Source of the DNA: Bifidobacterium breve
Lineage (GTDB): Bacteria; Actinomycetota; Acidimicrobiia; Acidimicrobiales; Acidimicrobilacustridaceae
Reading direction: 5' to 3'
NCBI GenBank assembly: GCA_945862505.1
Contig: CAMAYJ010000001.1
Coordinates: 37,184-101,183, forward strand
DNA: 64,000 nt
The notes beneath the pieces are model-generated. The model worked only from the letters and a program-made list of their open reading frames with translations, did not search any database and was not told where the DNA came from. The translations under genes and the position numbers were made by a program. Shown piece by piece: positions 1 to 9,103 of the stretch. Every line of letters begins with the position of its first letter. The stretch's first letter is position 1.

Positions 1-90
1 CTTTTCGAGGGCTCGAGTTTCGAAGGATCGAGCTCGCTCGCTCCCTGGAATCGCGACCTCGAACCACGTCGTCCGGTCCGTCACCTTCAG

Positions 91-489
91 TTGGTCGCAG
101 GCCCATCCCCAGCAGCCGCTAAAGCCCGTCGGAGCCCAATGCGTGTCCTGATCGCTGGTTTGGGTCTCGCTGTGCTGGTGGCCTTCGCGGCAATGGGAGT
201 CCTTCCCTTCCTCGGTGCCGATGCTGCTGCTTCAACGCCGGCCTCGTCCGCCGACTCGACGAGCCCAGCCGGTGCTGACGCCCAACGCGCGTCAACACCG
301 GCTGCGGCCCCGTCGGTTGCTGTTCCCGTCGAGATCGTCGTGCAATCGGGCGATTCTCTCTGGAGCGTCGCTCGCCGCTTACAGCCACGTGGCGATCTTC
401 GTCGCCTCGTCGATCGTCTGATCGAGCGCGTCGGTGCCACCAGCGTTACTCGCGGGCAACACATCAACGTGAGTGGTCTTCTCGACTGA
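91..489 (+). CDS. LysM domain-containing membrane/secreted protein
   Basis: N-terminal hydrophobic segment (RVLIAGLGLAVLVAFAAMGVLPFL), low-complexity linker, then LysM-like VVQSGDSLWSVARRL; TTG start; directly upstream of nrdR. Confidence 0.7.
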   Translation: MVAGPSPAAAKARRSPMRVLIAGLGLAVLVAFAAMGVLPFLGADAAASTPASSADSTSPAGADAQRASTPAAAPSVAVPVEIVVQSGDSLWSVARRLQPRGDLRRLVDRLIERVGATSVTRGQHINVSGLLD

Positions 490-585
490 GAATTTGTGGG
501 TGTCCTCGCACTTCTCTTGGTGCGTGAGAAGCGTCTGAATGAGATGTGACACTGAAAATCACAGTGTTCGCAGTAGTTTTGAAGC

Positions 586-1065
586 GTGCGTTGTCCCACA
601 TGTGCTCATCTCGATGACAAAGTCGTCGATTCACGTCAGTCAGATGACGGCGAAGCCGTTCGTCGGCGTCGTGAGTGTCTGGCCTGTGGGGCGCGGTTCA
701 CAACTTTCGAACGCCTTGAACTTGTGCCGATGGTTGTGGTGAAACGATCAGGCGATCGCGTGCCATTCGAGCAAAACAAGATCAATGAAGGCATTGCCGC
801 GGCAGCTAAGGGCCGACCAATCGAAGAAGAAACGATTCTTCTGACTGCTGCTGCGATAGCAGAAGAGTTGCGGTTAGTGGGTCCTGAAGTCACCAGCGAG
901 CAAGTGGGCTTCGCCGTGCTCGAACATCTTCGTGATCTTGACCATGTTGCCTACATGCGCTTTGTCAGTGTGTACAAAGGTTTCGATGACGCCGCTGATT
1001 TTCAAAGAGAAATCACACTGCTTACGAAAGCCACAGAACCGAAGCGTCACGATTCGCGAGCGTAA
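586..1065 (+). CDS. nrdR: Transcriptional repressor NrdR
   Basis: MRCPTCAHLDDKVVDSRQSDDGEAVRRRRECLACGARFTTFERLE Zn-ribbon plus ATP-cone (VVKRSGDRVPFEQNKINEGI); GTG start. Confidence 0.95.
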   Translation: MRCPTCAHLDDKVVDSRQSDDGEAVRRRRECLACGARFTTFERLELVPMVVVKRSGDRVPFEQNKINEGIAAAAKGRPIEEETILLTAAAIAEELRLVGPEVTSEQVGFAVLEHLRDLDHVAYMRFVSVYKGFDDAADFQREITLLTKATEPKRHDSRA

Positions 1066-1790
1066 CGCAGTAAGAGCACATCTTCTTCAACAACAACTCG
1101 CGTGAGTTTCAGAGCGTTGGCGGCTCCCATCGCTGGTCCACGCGCGCCGCGCGTCGCAGTCCCGCCGACAAGGACTGGCGAAATTGTTTGGCACCATTCG
1201 TCGACGAGGTCGTCGGCCAGCAGCTGATTGTTGAGCGTTGGTCCGCCTTCGCATAACAGCGTGGTCATTCGTTGCGCATGTAACTGTGCGAGTGCATCGC
1301 GCAGATCAACGCCGTCGCCACCGGCAACGATGATGTCGGCAACCTCACGAAGATTTGCCACAGCATCGGTAGACGCAGATTCCGTAGTGATGACGATCGG
1401 TCGTTGTTTTGCATCGCTAAACAAACGTGCCGTTGGATCGAGACGTGCGCGTCCGCTCACTACTGCGAGACGCGGGAACCGTTCTTGTCCGCGTGTAACG
1501 CGTCGTGCTTGCGCAGCAGTGTCGAGTTGTACGGGCCCATAGTTCTCTGCGCGCACAGTCCCTGCTCCGACGAGGATGACATCGGGCATCTCGCGTAATG
1601 CATGAAACATCGCTTTGTCAGCGGGGCTGCCGAGCGCCCCCGAGCGCCCTTCAATCTCGATCGCTCCATCGATGCTTGCCACCATGTTGACCGCGACCCA
1701 GGGTCGGTCCGAAGGGGAAGCTCGGAGCGCGTCGGCGACGAGCTCGACCGGGTTCACATCGTTGATGAATGTGGGCAGCAACTGGTGCAC
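1047..1790 (-). CDS. RibD C-terminal/dihydrofolate reductase-like pyrimidine reductase family protein
   Basis: VNMVASIDGAIEIEGRSGALGSPADKAMFHALREMPDVILVGAGTVRAENYGP and LLCEGGPTLNNQLL motifs; ORF is open to 1883 but the GTG at 1790 is the more plausible start; tail overlaps the nrdR stop convergently. Confidence 0.8.
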   Translation of the reverse strand: MHQLLPTFINDVNPVELVADALRASPSDRPWVAVNMVASIDGAIEIEGRSGALGSPADKAMFHALREMPDVILVGAGTVRAENYGPVQLDTAAQARRVTRGQERFPRLAVVSGRARLDPTARLFSDAKQRPIVITTESASTDAVANLREVADIIVAGGDGVDLRDALAQLHAQRMTTLLCEGGPTLNNQLLADDLVDEWCQTISPVLVGGTATRGARGPAMGAANALKLTRVVVEEDVLLLRYARES

Positions 1791-1834
1791 AGCGCCACGA
1801 TAGGGGGACGTGGGGACGGCTGGCCCATGGCCGC

Positions 1835-1881
1835 TGTGGATAACAGTGGATAACTCTGAAGTAATCCACCGGCTATCCACC
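1835..1881. promoter_or_regulatory. Cluster of DnaA-box-like 9-mers
   Basis: TGTGGATAA (1835-1843, exact complement of TTATCCACA), AGTGGATAA (1845-1853), then TAATCCACC and CTATCCACC variants to 1881. Confidence 0.5.
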
Positions 1882-2141
1882 ACAAATACACAGGGTTATT
1901 CCCCTTCCAACCCACAGGCATGAGTCGTACGGTTCACCCGGGTGCAGTGCTGCGGCGCGAGCGACGGACGGTGGTGTGACGTTCTGTGCGTTCTCGGTTG
2001 GCAGGACGGCTCCTAGGGCGTGGGTCCGCGTGACCTGCTCTACCTGGCGCTCGTGTCGCGGCGCACCCAACCACTCGAATTCCCACGTCAGGACCGATTC
2101 TTGGCAATCGTTGACACGGGTGGAATTACTCTGCTGTAATT

Positions 2142-2157
2142 CCACGACATCTTGTGG
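2142..2157. promoter_or_regulatory. NrdR-box-like palindrome 1
   Basis: CCACGACATCTTGTGG, 16-bp imperfect palindrome upstream of nrdJ. Confidence 0.75.
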
Positions 2158-2183
2158 CCCGGATGGTGAGGGGGCCGAAGTAA

Positions 2184-2199
2184 CCACAACATCTTGTGG
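2184..2199. promoter_or_regulatory. NrdR-box-like palindrome 2
   Basis: CCACAACATCTTGTGG; one base different from box 1 and offset by exactly 42 bp. Confidence 0.75.
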
Positions 2200-2461
2200 T
2201 GGGCAGGAATTGGGACCCCAAAAGGGCCTGAAACCCGCACCGAGACCACGACAAGACCCAAAATTCGAATCCCGACAGCCCTTCTTCCCTGAAGAGATCT
2301 GCCAGAAACCGAATCTTTGGTGTGGTGGATTCCCCTCAGCAGTCCAACCGGCTCACTCGATTTGGTGGCCACCCCCGAGGCAACCGCTTCCGCAGCACCC
2401 GCTGCACCCCGTCCCTTACTCGCCACCACAACTCATCGATCACCCACGCGGAGGACTTCTC

Positions 2462-5257
2462 ATGGCCCTGGCACCTGAACAGGCCGGCATCGGCATCCGT
2501 CGGCACTACACAAGCGTCGACACTCATCCCTACGACCAGGTCGAGTGGGAACGTCGTGACGCTCGCATCTCGAACTGGAAGACCGGCGAGGTTGCCTTCG
2601 AGCAGCTCGGCGTCGAGTTTCCTCTGGGTTGGTCGCTGAACGCCACCAACATCGTGTCCCAGAAGTACTTCCGCGGCACCCCCGACACCGATGAGCGCGA
2701 ATGGTCGCTCAAGCAGGTCGCCGATCGTGTCGCCGACACCATCACCGACTGGGGAATTCGCGATGGTTACTTCGTCACCGACGAAGAGGCCGAAGCGTTT
2801 CGCTCCGAACTCAAGTTCATCATCATCACCCAGCGCGCTGCGTTCAACTCACCGGTGTGGTTCAACATCGGCGTCGAAGGCGTGCCGCAGCAGGCTTCGG
2901 CCTGTTTCATCTTGTCGGTCGACGACAAGATGGACTCCATCCTCAACTGGTACGTCGAGGAAGGCACGATCTTCAAGGGCGGCTCGGGCGCAGGTATCAA
3001 CCTTTCCCGCATTCGTTCTTCCAAGGAATTCCTCAAGGGCGGTGGCACCGCTTCCGGTCCCGTGAGTTTCATGCGTGGCGCCGATGCGTCTGCTGGCACC
3101 ATCAAGTCCGGTGGTAAGACCCGCCGCGCCGCCAAAATGGTCATTCTCAATGTCGATCATCCCGACATCGAAGAGTTCATCTGGTGCAAGTCTCGTGAAG
3201 AGAAGAAGGCCCGTGCCCTCCGCGACGCTGGCTTCGACATGGATCTCGATGGCATCGACATCACCTCGATCCAGTACCAGAACGCCAACAACTCAGTTCG
3301 CGTCACCGACGAGTTCATGCAGGCCGTCGTTGACGACACCGATTGGCACCTGCGTGCCGTGCACGGTGGCGAAATCGTCAAGACCATTCGTGCTCGCGAT
3401 CTCATGCGTCAGATCTCGCAGGCGTCCTGGGAATGCGCCGACCCCGGCATGCAGTTCGACACCACGATCAACCACTGGCACACCGCGTGCAACACCGGTC
3501 GCATCAATGGTTCGAACCCGTGCTCGGAATACATGCACATCGACAATTCCGCTTGCAACCTTGCCAGCATCAACCTTCTCCATTACCTCGGCGAAGACGG
3601 CGTGTTCGACATCAATGCCTACAAGCACACGATCGAAATCATGTTCACCGCGCAGGAAATCCTCGTCGGCAACGCCGATTACCCGACCGTTCCGATCGGC
3701 GACAACTCCCGCAAGTTCCGTCAGCTCGGTCTTGGTTATGCCAACCTCGGTGCGCTTCTCATGGCCCTTGGTCTTCCGTACGACTCCGACGAAGGCCGTG
3801 CCCTCGCCGGTGCGATCACCTCGCTCATGACCGGTCACGCCTATGCCACTTCGGCTCGTACCGCATCTCGCATGGGTGCGTTCGCTGGCTACGCCGAAAA
3901 CGCCGAGCACATGCTTCGCGTTCTTGATCAGCACCGAGCCGCAGCGGCCACCATCGACGAAGAGCTTGTTCCTCCGGCGTTGCTATCGGCGGCACAGCAG
4001 TCATGGGACACCGCATGTGAACTCGCCGCTGAAGTTGGCGTGCGTAACTCACAGGCTTCGGTTCTCGCACCGACCGGCACCATTGGCCTCATGATGGACT
4101 GCGACACCACCGGTGTTGAGCCCGACCTTGGTCTGGTCAAGATGAAAAAGCTTGTTGGCGGCGGCACCATGTCGATCGTCAACCAGACGATTCCTCGTGC
4201 CCTCACCAAGCTCGGTTACACCGATGCACAGATGGACGAAATCGTTGCCTACATCAACGAGAACATGTCAATCCTCGGTGCACCACACATCAAGGCCGAA
4301 CACATCCCCGTGTTTGCCTGCTCGATGGGTGACAACATCATCCACTACACCGGCCACATCCGCATGATGGGTGCGGTGCAGCCGTTCATCTCGGGCGCTA
4401 TCTCCAAGACCGTCAACATGCCTGAAGACGTCTCGGTTGAAGAGGTTGAGAAGATCCACATCGAGGCCTGGCAGCTTGGCATCAAGGCTGTCGCTATCTA
4501 CCGTGACAACTGCAAGGTTGCCCAGCCGTTGTCGGCATCGAAGAAAGATGTTGAAGGCGCCGATGATCCGGTTGCTGGTGCGGTCGAAGTCATCGAGCGT
4601 GTTGTCGAAAAGATCGTCTACCAACCGATCCGTCAGAAGCTTCCTCGCACCCGCGTGTCGCGCACCTTCGAGTTCCGCGTCGCCGATTGCAAGGGCTTCG
4701 TTACCGTTGGCCAGTACGAAGATGGTCGCCCAGGCGAAATCTTTGTTCGTGTGTCAAAGCAGGGTTCCACCCTCGCCGGCATCATGGACGCCTTCGCCAT
4801 CTCGGTGTCGCATGGCCTTCAGTACGGCGTACCGCTGCGCTCGTTCATCGAAGCGTTCACGGGCATGCGATTCGAACCAGCCGGCATGACCGACGATCCG
4901 GACATCCGTATCGCCAACTCGCTCATGGACTATCTCTTCCGCCGCATGGCGCTTGAGTACCTCTCACCCGAGGAGCGTGCGGAACTCAACATCCTCACCA
5001 CCTCAGAGCGCATGCAGCCGACGCTTCCGGGCGTCGACGAAGGCATCGAAACCCGTCAGGGTTCCGAAATGCCGGTCGACCCTCCGTCCATCGAATCAGT
5101 GTCAACACTTCTCACCGACACACAAACCACGTTGGTTCGTGAAGTGAAGACAGCCAATCACGATGCACCGATGTGCATGCAGTGCGGTGTCACCATGCAG
5201 CGTGCTGGCTCCTGCCACGCATGTCCGTCATGCGGCACCACCAGCGGTTGCAGCTGA
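2462..5257 (+). CDS. nrdJ: Vitamin B12-dependent ribonucleoside-diphosphate reductase (class II)
   Basis: WSLNATNIVSQKYFRGTPDTDEREWSLKQVADRVADTI, GGSGAGINLSRIRSS, NPCSEYMHIDNSACNLASINL, C-terminal CMQCGVTMQRAGSCHACPSCGTTSGCS; ATG at 2462 preceded by GGAGG. Confidence 0.95.
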   Translation: MALAPEQAGIGIRRHYTSVDTHPYDQVEWERRDARISNWKTGEVAFEQLGVEFPLGWSLNATNIVSQKYFRGTPDTDEREWSLKQVADRVADTITDWGIRDGYFVTDEEAEAFRSELKFIIITQRAAFNSPVWFNIGVEGVPQQASACFILSVDDKMDSILNWYVEEGTIFKGGSGAGINLSRIRSSKEFLKGGGTASGPVSFMRGADASAGTIKSGGKTRRAAKMVILNVDHPDIEEFIWCKSREEKKARALRDAGFDMDLDGIDITSIQYQNANNSVRVTDEFMQAVVDDTDWHLRAVHGGEIVKTIRARDLMRQISQASWECADPGMQFDTTINHWHTACNTGRINGSNPCSEYMHIDNSACNLASINLLHYLGEDGVFDINAYKHTIEIMFTAQEILVGNADYPTVPIGDNSRKFRQLGLGYANLGALLMALGLPYDSDEGRALAGAITSLMTGHAYATSARTASRMGAFAGYAENAEHMLRVLDQHRAAAATIDEELVPPALLSAAQQSWDTACELAAEVGVRNSQASVLAPTGTIGLMMDCDTTGVEPDLGLVKMKKLVGGGTMSIVNQTIPRALTKLGYTDAQMDEIVAYINENMSILGAPHIKAEHIPVFACSMGDNIIHYTGHIRMMGAVQPFISGAISKTVNMPEDVSVEEVEKIHIEAWQLGIKAVAIYRDNCKVAQPLSASKKDVEGADDPVAGAVEVIERVVEKIVYQPIRQKLPRTRVSRTFEFRVADCKGFVTVGQYEDGRPGEIFVRVSKQGSTLAGIMDAFAISVSHGLQYGVPLRSFIEAFTGMRFEPAGMTDDPDIRIANSLMDYLFRRMALEYLSPEERAELNILTTSERMQPTLPGVDEGIETRQGSEMPVDPPSIESVSTLLTDTQTTLVREVKTANHDAPMCMQCGVTMQRAGSCHACPSCGTTSGCS

Positions 5258-5285
5258 TCCTGCCAACGCATCACGCAGTCTGAAT

Positions 5286-5322
5286 GGTGGCCCGGGCTTC
5301 GGCTCGGGTCATCTTCGTTTTT
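5286..5322 (+). terminator. Rho-independent terminator after nrdJ
   Basis: GGTGGCCCGGGC-TTCG-GCTCGGGTCATC stem (12 bp, 3 G.U wobbles on + strand RNA, UUCG tetraloop) followed by TTCGTTTTT. Confidence 0.75.
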
Positions 5323-5375
5323 GCGAATGTTCAGCCGGTCTTGTTGACGCTGTCACTGCGGCCGTAAAGGTCATA

Positions 5376-5993
5376 TCAGCCCGGGTTGATGGCCTGACCG
5401 AACGTCATGAACACCCATGGCTTGGGGCCTTTGGTATATTCGCTGTGGACGAATTCGAATTCGAAGCCGGCAGCCTTCACGAGTTCCACTGGGTCCCGGG
5501 TGAGGTGGCAACCATCGGCCAGACGCTTTTCAAGTGGATCAAGGCGACGCTGCCACGTCTGCGTCTTCGTGTCGGGAGCGAGGCCATGTTCGAGGAAGTG
5601 GAACTTTCCACCGGGCTTGAGCACGCGGCGGAGTTCGGCGAGCGCTTGTTCAACGCCGGGGATGGTGCAGAGCGTGAAGGTGCAAAGCGCTCCGTCGCAA
5701 GAATTGTCGCCGAGTGCCACGGTTTCGCCATGCAGGCCTGCGTACTGGATGGGGATGGGGGAGGCGGCAATACGGGGTACCGCGATCTTGCGAGCGGTTA
5801 ACGCCGGCTCGACGGCGTAGACGAGTTCGATCTCTGGCGGATAACTCGCAACGTTGAGGCCAGACCCAAATCCGATTTCCAGCACTGTTCCTGAAAGGCC
5901 GGCGGCCACGGCATCGCGGCCCTGTTGCATGGCAGACGTGCCGCACATCTTGTCGATGAAGCGAGGAACGATGTATGTGCTGTAGAAACCCAT
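5376..5993 (-). CDS. Class I SAM-dependent methyltransferase
   Basis: VLEIGFGSGLNVASYP motif I, LRRVLKPGGKFHFLEHG; internal ATG at 5993 preferred. Confidence 0.8.
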   Translation of the reverse strand: MGFYSTYIVPRFIDKMCGTSAMQQGRDAVAAGLSGTVLEIGFGSGLNVASYPPEIELVYAVEPALTARKIAVPRIAASPIPIQYAGLHGETVALGDNSCDGALCTFTLCTIPGVEQALAELRRVLKPGGKFHFLEHGLAPDTKTQTWQRRLDPLEKRLADGCHLTRDPVELVKAAGFEFEFVHSEYTKGPKPWVFMTFGQAINPG

Positions 5994-6067
5994 CTCGCTG
6001 ACGGTAGCGGTTGAGGGCGTTGCGATTCTCTCCGCCCTATGGTGACCACAGGACACGAGGGGGAACT

Positions 6068-7024
6068 ATGCAACTTTGGACCGATGAAATCGAGGCCATG
6101 AGGCCCGAGGCGCGCGCTGTGGTCGATGCCGGGATGGCGCTAGTGGCCGAAGCGTTTGCCAGCGATGGTGAACCGCCGAAGGATCTTCTCGGTCAGGTTC
6201 AGCAAATGCGCCGCACATTTGAGCGCACGTTTGCGCCGCTACCTGAAGCCATTGTTCGCGATATTGCCGGTGTCTCATGTCGCACGTTTCTTCCTGACGG
6301 CCCGGCTTCGGCGGTCTACGTGCACTTCCATGGTGGCGGAATGGTTATCGGTGCACCGGAAATGGGCGATACCGGCAATTTGGATCTGAGCCGCCGATTC
6401 GGAATGGCAGTGGTTTCTGTTGGCTATCGCAAAGCCCCAGAGCATCCATTTCCTGCCGGTCCCGATGATGGGATCGCGGTGGTGAAATGGGTGATCGAAA
6501 ACGGACTGGCCGAGTACGGCTCGAATCGCATCATCGTTGGCGGAGAATCTGCGGGCGGGTATATGGCAGCAGCGGTCGCGTTGCGCATGCGCGACGAACT
6601 CAATGCATCCGACAACCTCATTGGCGCCAACCTGGTGTTTGGGGTGCACGACTGGGGACGCTCGCCCAGTCAGCGCGGTGTACGCGTGCTCGACGGTCCC
6701 GACTTGCTCACGCCAGAAGGTATGGCGATGTTCGGCGATTGCTATTTGCCCGGCATGAGTATTGAGGAGCGACGCTCGCCAAACGTGTCACCCCTGTTTG
6801 CTGACTTACAAAACTTGTGTCCTGCATTCATGAGCGTGGGAACGGCAGACCACTTACTCGACGACACATTGATGCTGGCTCCTCGTTGGGCCGCTGCGGA
6901 CAATGAGGTTGAACTGTTTGTTGCGCCTGAGATGCCTCACGGATTCCAAGCATTTCCATGCGGGATTACTTCGGCGTGGGCAGCTGCTCTGTTCGATTGG
7001 CTCGCTCGCCGGCTTGCGTCCTAA
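6068..7024 (+). CDS. Alpha/beta hydrolase (HSL/lipase-like)
   Basis: HFHGGGMVIG oxyanion motif, GGESAGGYMAAA nucleophile elbow; GAGGGGGAA upstream of ATG. Confidence 0.85.
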   Translation: MQLWTDEIEAMRPEARAVVDAGMALVAEAFASDGEPPKDLLGQVQQMRRTFERTFAPLPEAIVRDIAGVSCRTFLPDGPASAVYVHFHGGGMVIGAPEMGDTGNLDLSRRFGMAVVSVGYRKAPEHPFPAGPDDGIAVVKWVIENGLAEYGSNRIIVGGESAGGYMAAAVALRMRDELNASDNLIGANLVFGVHDWGRSPSQRGVRVLDGPDLLTPEGMAMFGDCYLPGMSIEERRSPNVSPLFADLQNLCPAFMSVGTADHLLDDTLMLAPRWAAADNEVELFVAPEMPHGFQAFPCGITSAWAAALFDWLARRLAS

Positions 7025-7030
7025 CGCGAC

Positions 7031-7056
7031 GATGCCCGCCCCAAAGGGCGGGCATC
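7031..7056. terminator. Bidirectional hairpin between convergent genes
   Basis: GATGCCCGCCC-CAAA-GGGCGGGCATC perfect 11-bp stem; no clear U-tract. Confidence 0.65.
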
Positions 7057-7079
7057 GAATGCGATCAGGAGTTTTCAGA

Positions 7080-7775
7080 TCAGTTGGACATGCAACCGTT
7101 GGTGTAGATCACGGCCGGAAGTTTGCCCTGCTGGCAAACAACACCGCGGTCCTGGGTGACCCACTTGCCGTCGCGTGATGCCAACACATCGGTAACGCCC
7201 AATGTGGGTGCGCCACTCCCTGCAGGAGGCGTGAGTTCTGCCCATGCGTAGGCCCAGCCTGAGTCACAGCCAAATCCTGTGACCTTGACGGTGGTCCCTG
7301 CAGTCATCGCGGCATCAACGCCAGCGGTGATGGCGGTCGAGGTGCACGCAGCTGCTGCTCCGGTCGGACCAACTGGGGCCGGTGTCGGAGTCGGAAGCAC
7401 GCAAATCTTCTTCTTGGCTTGAGCGTCGGCGGAAAGTGCTGCCTTCGTCTTCGGGCCGTAGGTGCCGTCAACGGTCAGGCCAGCGCCCTTCTGGAATGCC
7501 TTGATGCTGGAAATTGTGTGTGGTCCAATGATTCCGTCGTTGTTGCCAACATCGCAACCGACGGCGTCGAGCCATTCCTGCATTTGAATGACGTCGGCCT
7601 TGGTGAGGGTGTTCACTGGCTTCACACCAGATGTCGTGGGTGATGAAGCGGCAGTCGTGGTGGTCGTGCTTTTGTCGCTTGACTTGCTGTCGCTACTGCA
7701 CGCGCCAACGCCGGCCACGATGGCCAACGAAAGGACAGCAACGCCGAGAATTCGGCGCGCAGAATGAGAACGCAT
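7080..7775 (-). CDS. Lipoprotein with peptidoglycan-binding (PG_binding_1) domain
   Basis: Lipobox-like VAGVGAC, Ser/Thr-rich linker, WLDAVGCDVGNNDGIIGPHTISSIKAFQKGAGLTVDGTYGPKTKAAL. Confidence 0.8.
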   Translation of the reverse strand: MRSHSARRILGVAVLSLAIVAGVGACSSDSKSSDKSTTTTTAASSPTTSGVKPVNTLTKADVIQMQEWLDAVGCDVGNNDGIIGPHTISSIKAFQKGAGLTVDGTYGPKTKAALSADAQAKKKICVLPTPTPAPVGPTGAAAACTSTAITAGVDAAMTAGTTVKVTGFGCDSGWAYAWAELTPPAGSGAPTLGVTDVLASRDGKWVTQDRGVVCQQGKLPAVIYTNGCMSN

Positions 7776-7825
7776 AGTTCCTCCGGGGGTAGGGGTAGAA
7801 GGCGAAACCGCCTTCCAGAACGGTA

Positions 7826-9103
7826 GTGAGTGGGGTGCTCAAGGCCGTGGACCCCAGCGATGTGCCACGCTCTCAGGAGACAGAGAAGGAGTGGGGCGTG
7901 TCCGGACCATTAGAGGATGTGAAAGTCGTCGAACTTGGTATGTGGGTCGCAGGACCCGCGTGCGCAGGGATTTTGGCTGACTGGGGTGCTGACGTAATCA
8001 AACTTGAGCCACCTGGCGTCGGTGATCCCGCGCGCACGTACCAGGCACTTTTCGGAACGATGATGCCGGACAATCCGGTGTTCGAAATGGACAACCGTTC
8101 GAAGAAGTCTGTCGCTGTCGATCTTCGAACTCCCGAGGGTCAAGCGCTTGCTCTTGAACTCCTTGCCGATGCAGATGTCTTCGTCACAAACCTTCGGCGC
8201 GCGGCATTGGAACGGTGGGGGCTCGGTCCTGACGCCGTGATGGAGCGGAATCCGCGTCTCGTCTACCAACTCATTACCGGATATGGGATGGAAGGCCCCG
8301 ATGCGGGGCGCCCGGCCTATGACATCGGCGGATTCTGGGCGCGTTCTGGAGTTGCGTCGTTGCTGCGCACTCCCGATGGCCCGCTTCCGTTTCAACGCGG
8401 CGGCATGGGTGATCATCCGACCGGTAGTTCTGCTTCGGCGGCAGTTTGCGCTGCGCTCTTTAGTCGCGAGCGCACCGGAAAAGGTCAATTAGTTTCAACC
8501 TCGCTTGTTCGTCAAGGCGTCTACACGATCGGTTTCGATCTTTCGATCACACTTGGATGGGGCGATCACATCGGCATCGGTGCACGCGAAACCATGGGTA
8601 ATCCATCCATGAACAACTACACGTGTGGCGACGGGAAAATGATTTGGCTCATCGGTCAAGAAGCCCATCGCCATTGGCCACCGCTGTGTCGAGTTGTCGG
8701 GCATCCCGAATGGCTTGAGGACGGTCCGTACGCAACGCCGCTTGGTCGTCGCGACAATGCGCGCGAACTCATCGCCGAACTCGACGCCATCTTCGCAACA
8801 AAGTCTCGAGATGAATGGGCAGTCATCTTTGACACCGAGCCCGACATGTTCTGGGCACCGGTAAATGAGATTGATGATGTGCTTATCGATGAGCAAATCC
8901 ACGCTGCAGGTGCCTTTATCGAAGTTCCGGAAGCGAATGGTTCAGCGATGCGAATTGCCAGTCCTTCGGATTTCTACGGAACTCCTTGGCAAGCTCGTTC
9001 GGGAGCACCCGAACTCGGCCAACACACTCGTGAGGTGTTGGCATCAATGGGTCGTTCAGAAGCGGAAATCGATGCATTGTTCGAAGCGGGCACGGTGGCA
9101 TGA
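7826..9103 (+). CDS. CaiB/BaiF family (class III) CoA-transferase
   Basis: VKVVELGMWVAGPACAGILADWGADVIKLEPPGVGDPAR; true start may be a downstream GTG near 7898. Confidence 0.85.
   Translation: MSGVLKAVDPSDVPRSQETEKEWGVSGPLEDVKVVELGMWVAGPACAGILADWGADVIKLEPPGVGDPARTYQALFGTMMPDNPVFEMDNRSKKSVAVDLRTPEGQALALELLADADVFVTNLRRAALERWGLGPDAVMERNPRLVYQLITGYGMEGPDAGRPAYDIGGFWARSGVASLLRTPDGPLPFQRGGMGDHPTGSSASAAVCAALFSRERTGKGQLVSTSLVRQGVYTIGFDLSITLGWGDHIGIGARETMGNPSMNNYTCGDGKMIWLIGQEAHRHWPPLCRVVGHPEWLEDGPYATPLGRRDNARELIAELDAIFATKSRDEWAVIFDTEPDMFWAPVNEIDDVLIDEQIHAAGAFIEVPEANGSAMRIASPSDFYGTPWQARSGAPELGQHTREVLASMGRSEAEIDALFEAGTVA

Noticed and set aside
1976-2461. In-frame N-terminal extension of nrdJ in the ORF track
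   Set aside because: Translated region is low-complexity and unlike class II RNR N-termini; it spans the NrdR-box-like sites; ATG at 2462 has a GGAGG RBS and begins the recognisable protein
2200-2461. Cobalamin riboswitch upstream of nrdJ
   Set aside because: I could not find a convincing B12-box (GCCACTG-type) or the expected stem architecture; Rfam/cmsearch RF00174 would be decisive
3075-3830. 251-aa plus-strand ORF inside nrdJ
   Set aside because: Ser/Thr/Arg/Pro-rich out-of-frame translation of nrdJ; no motif
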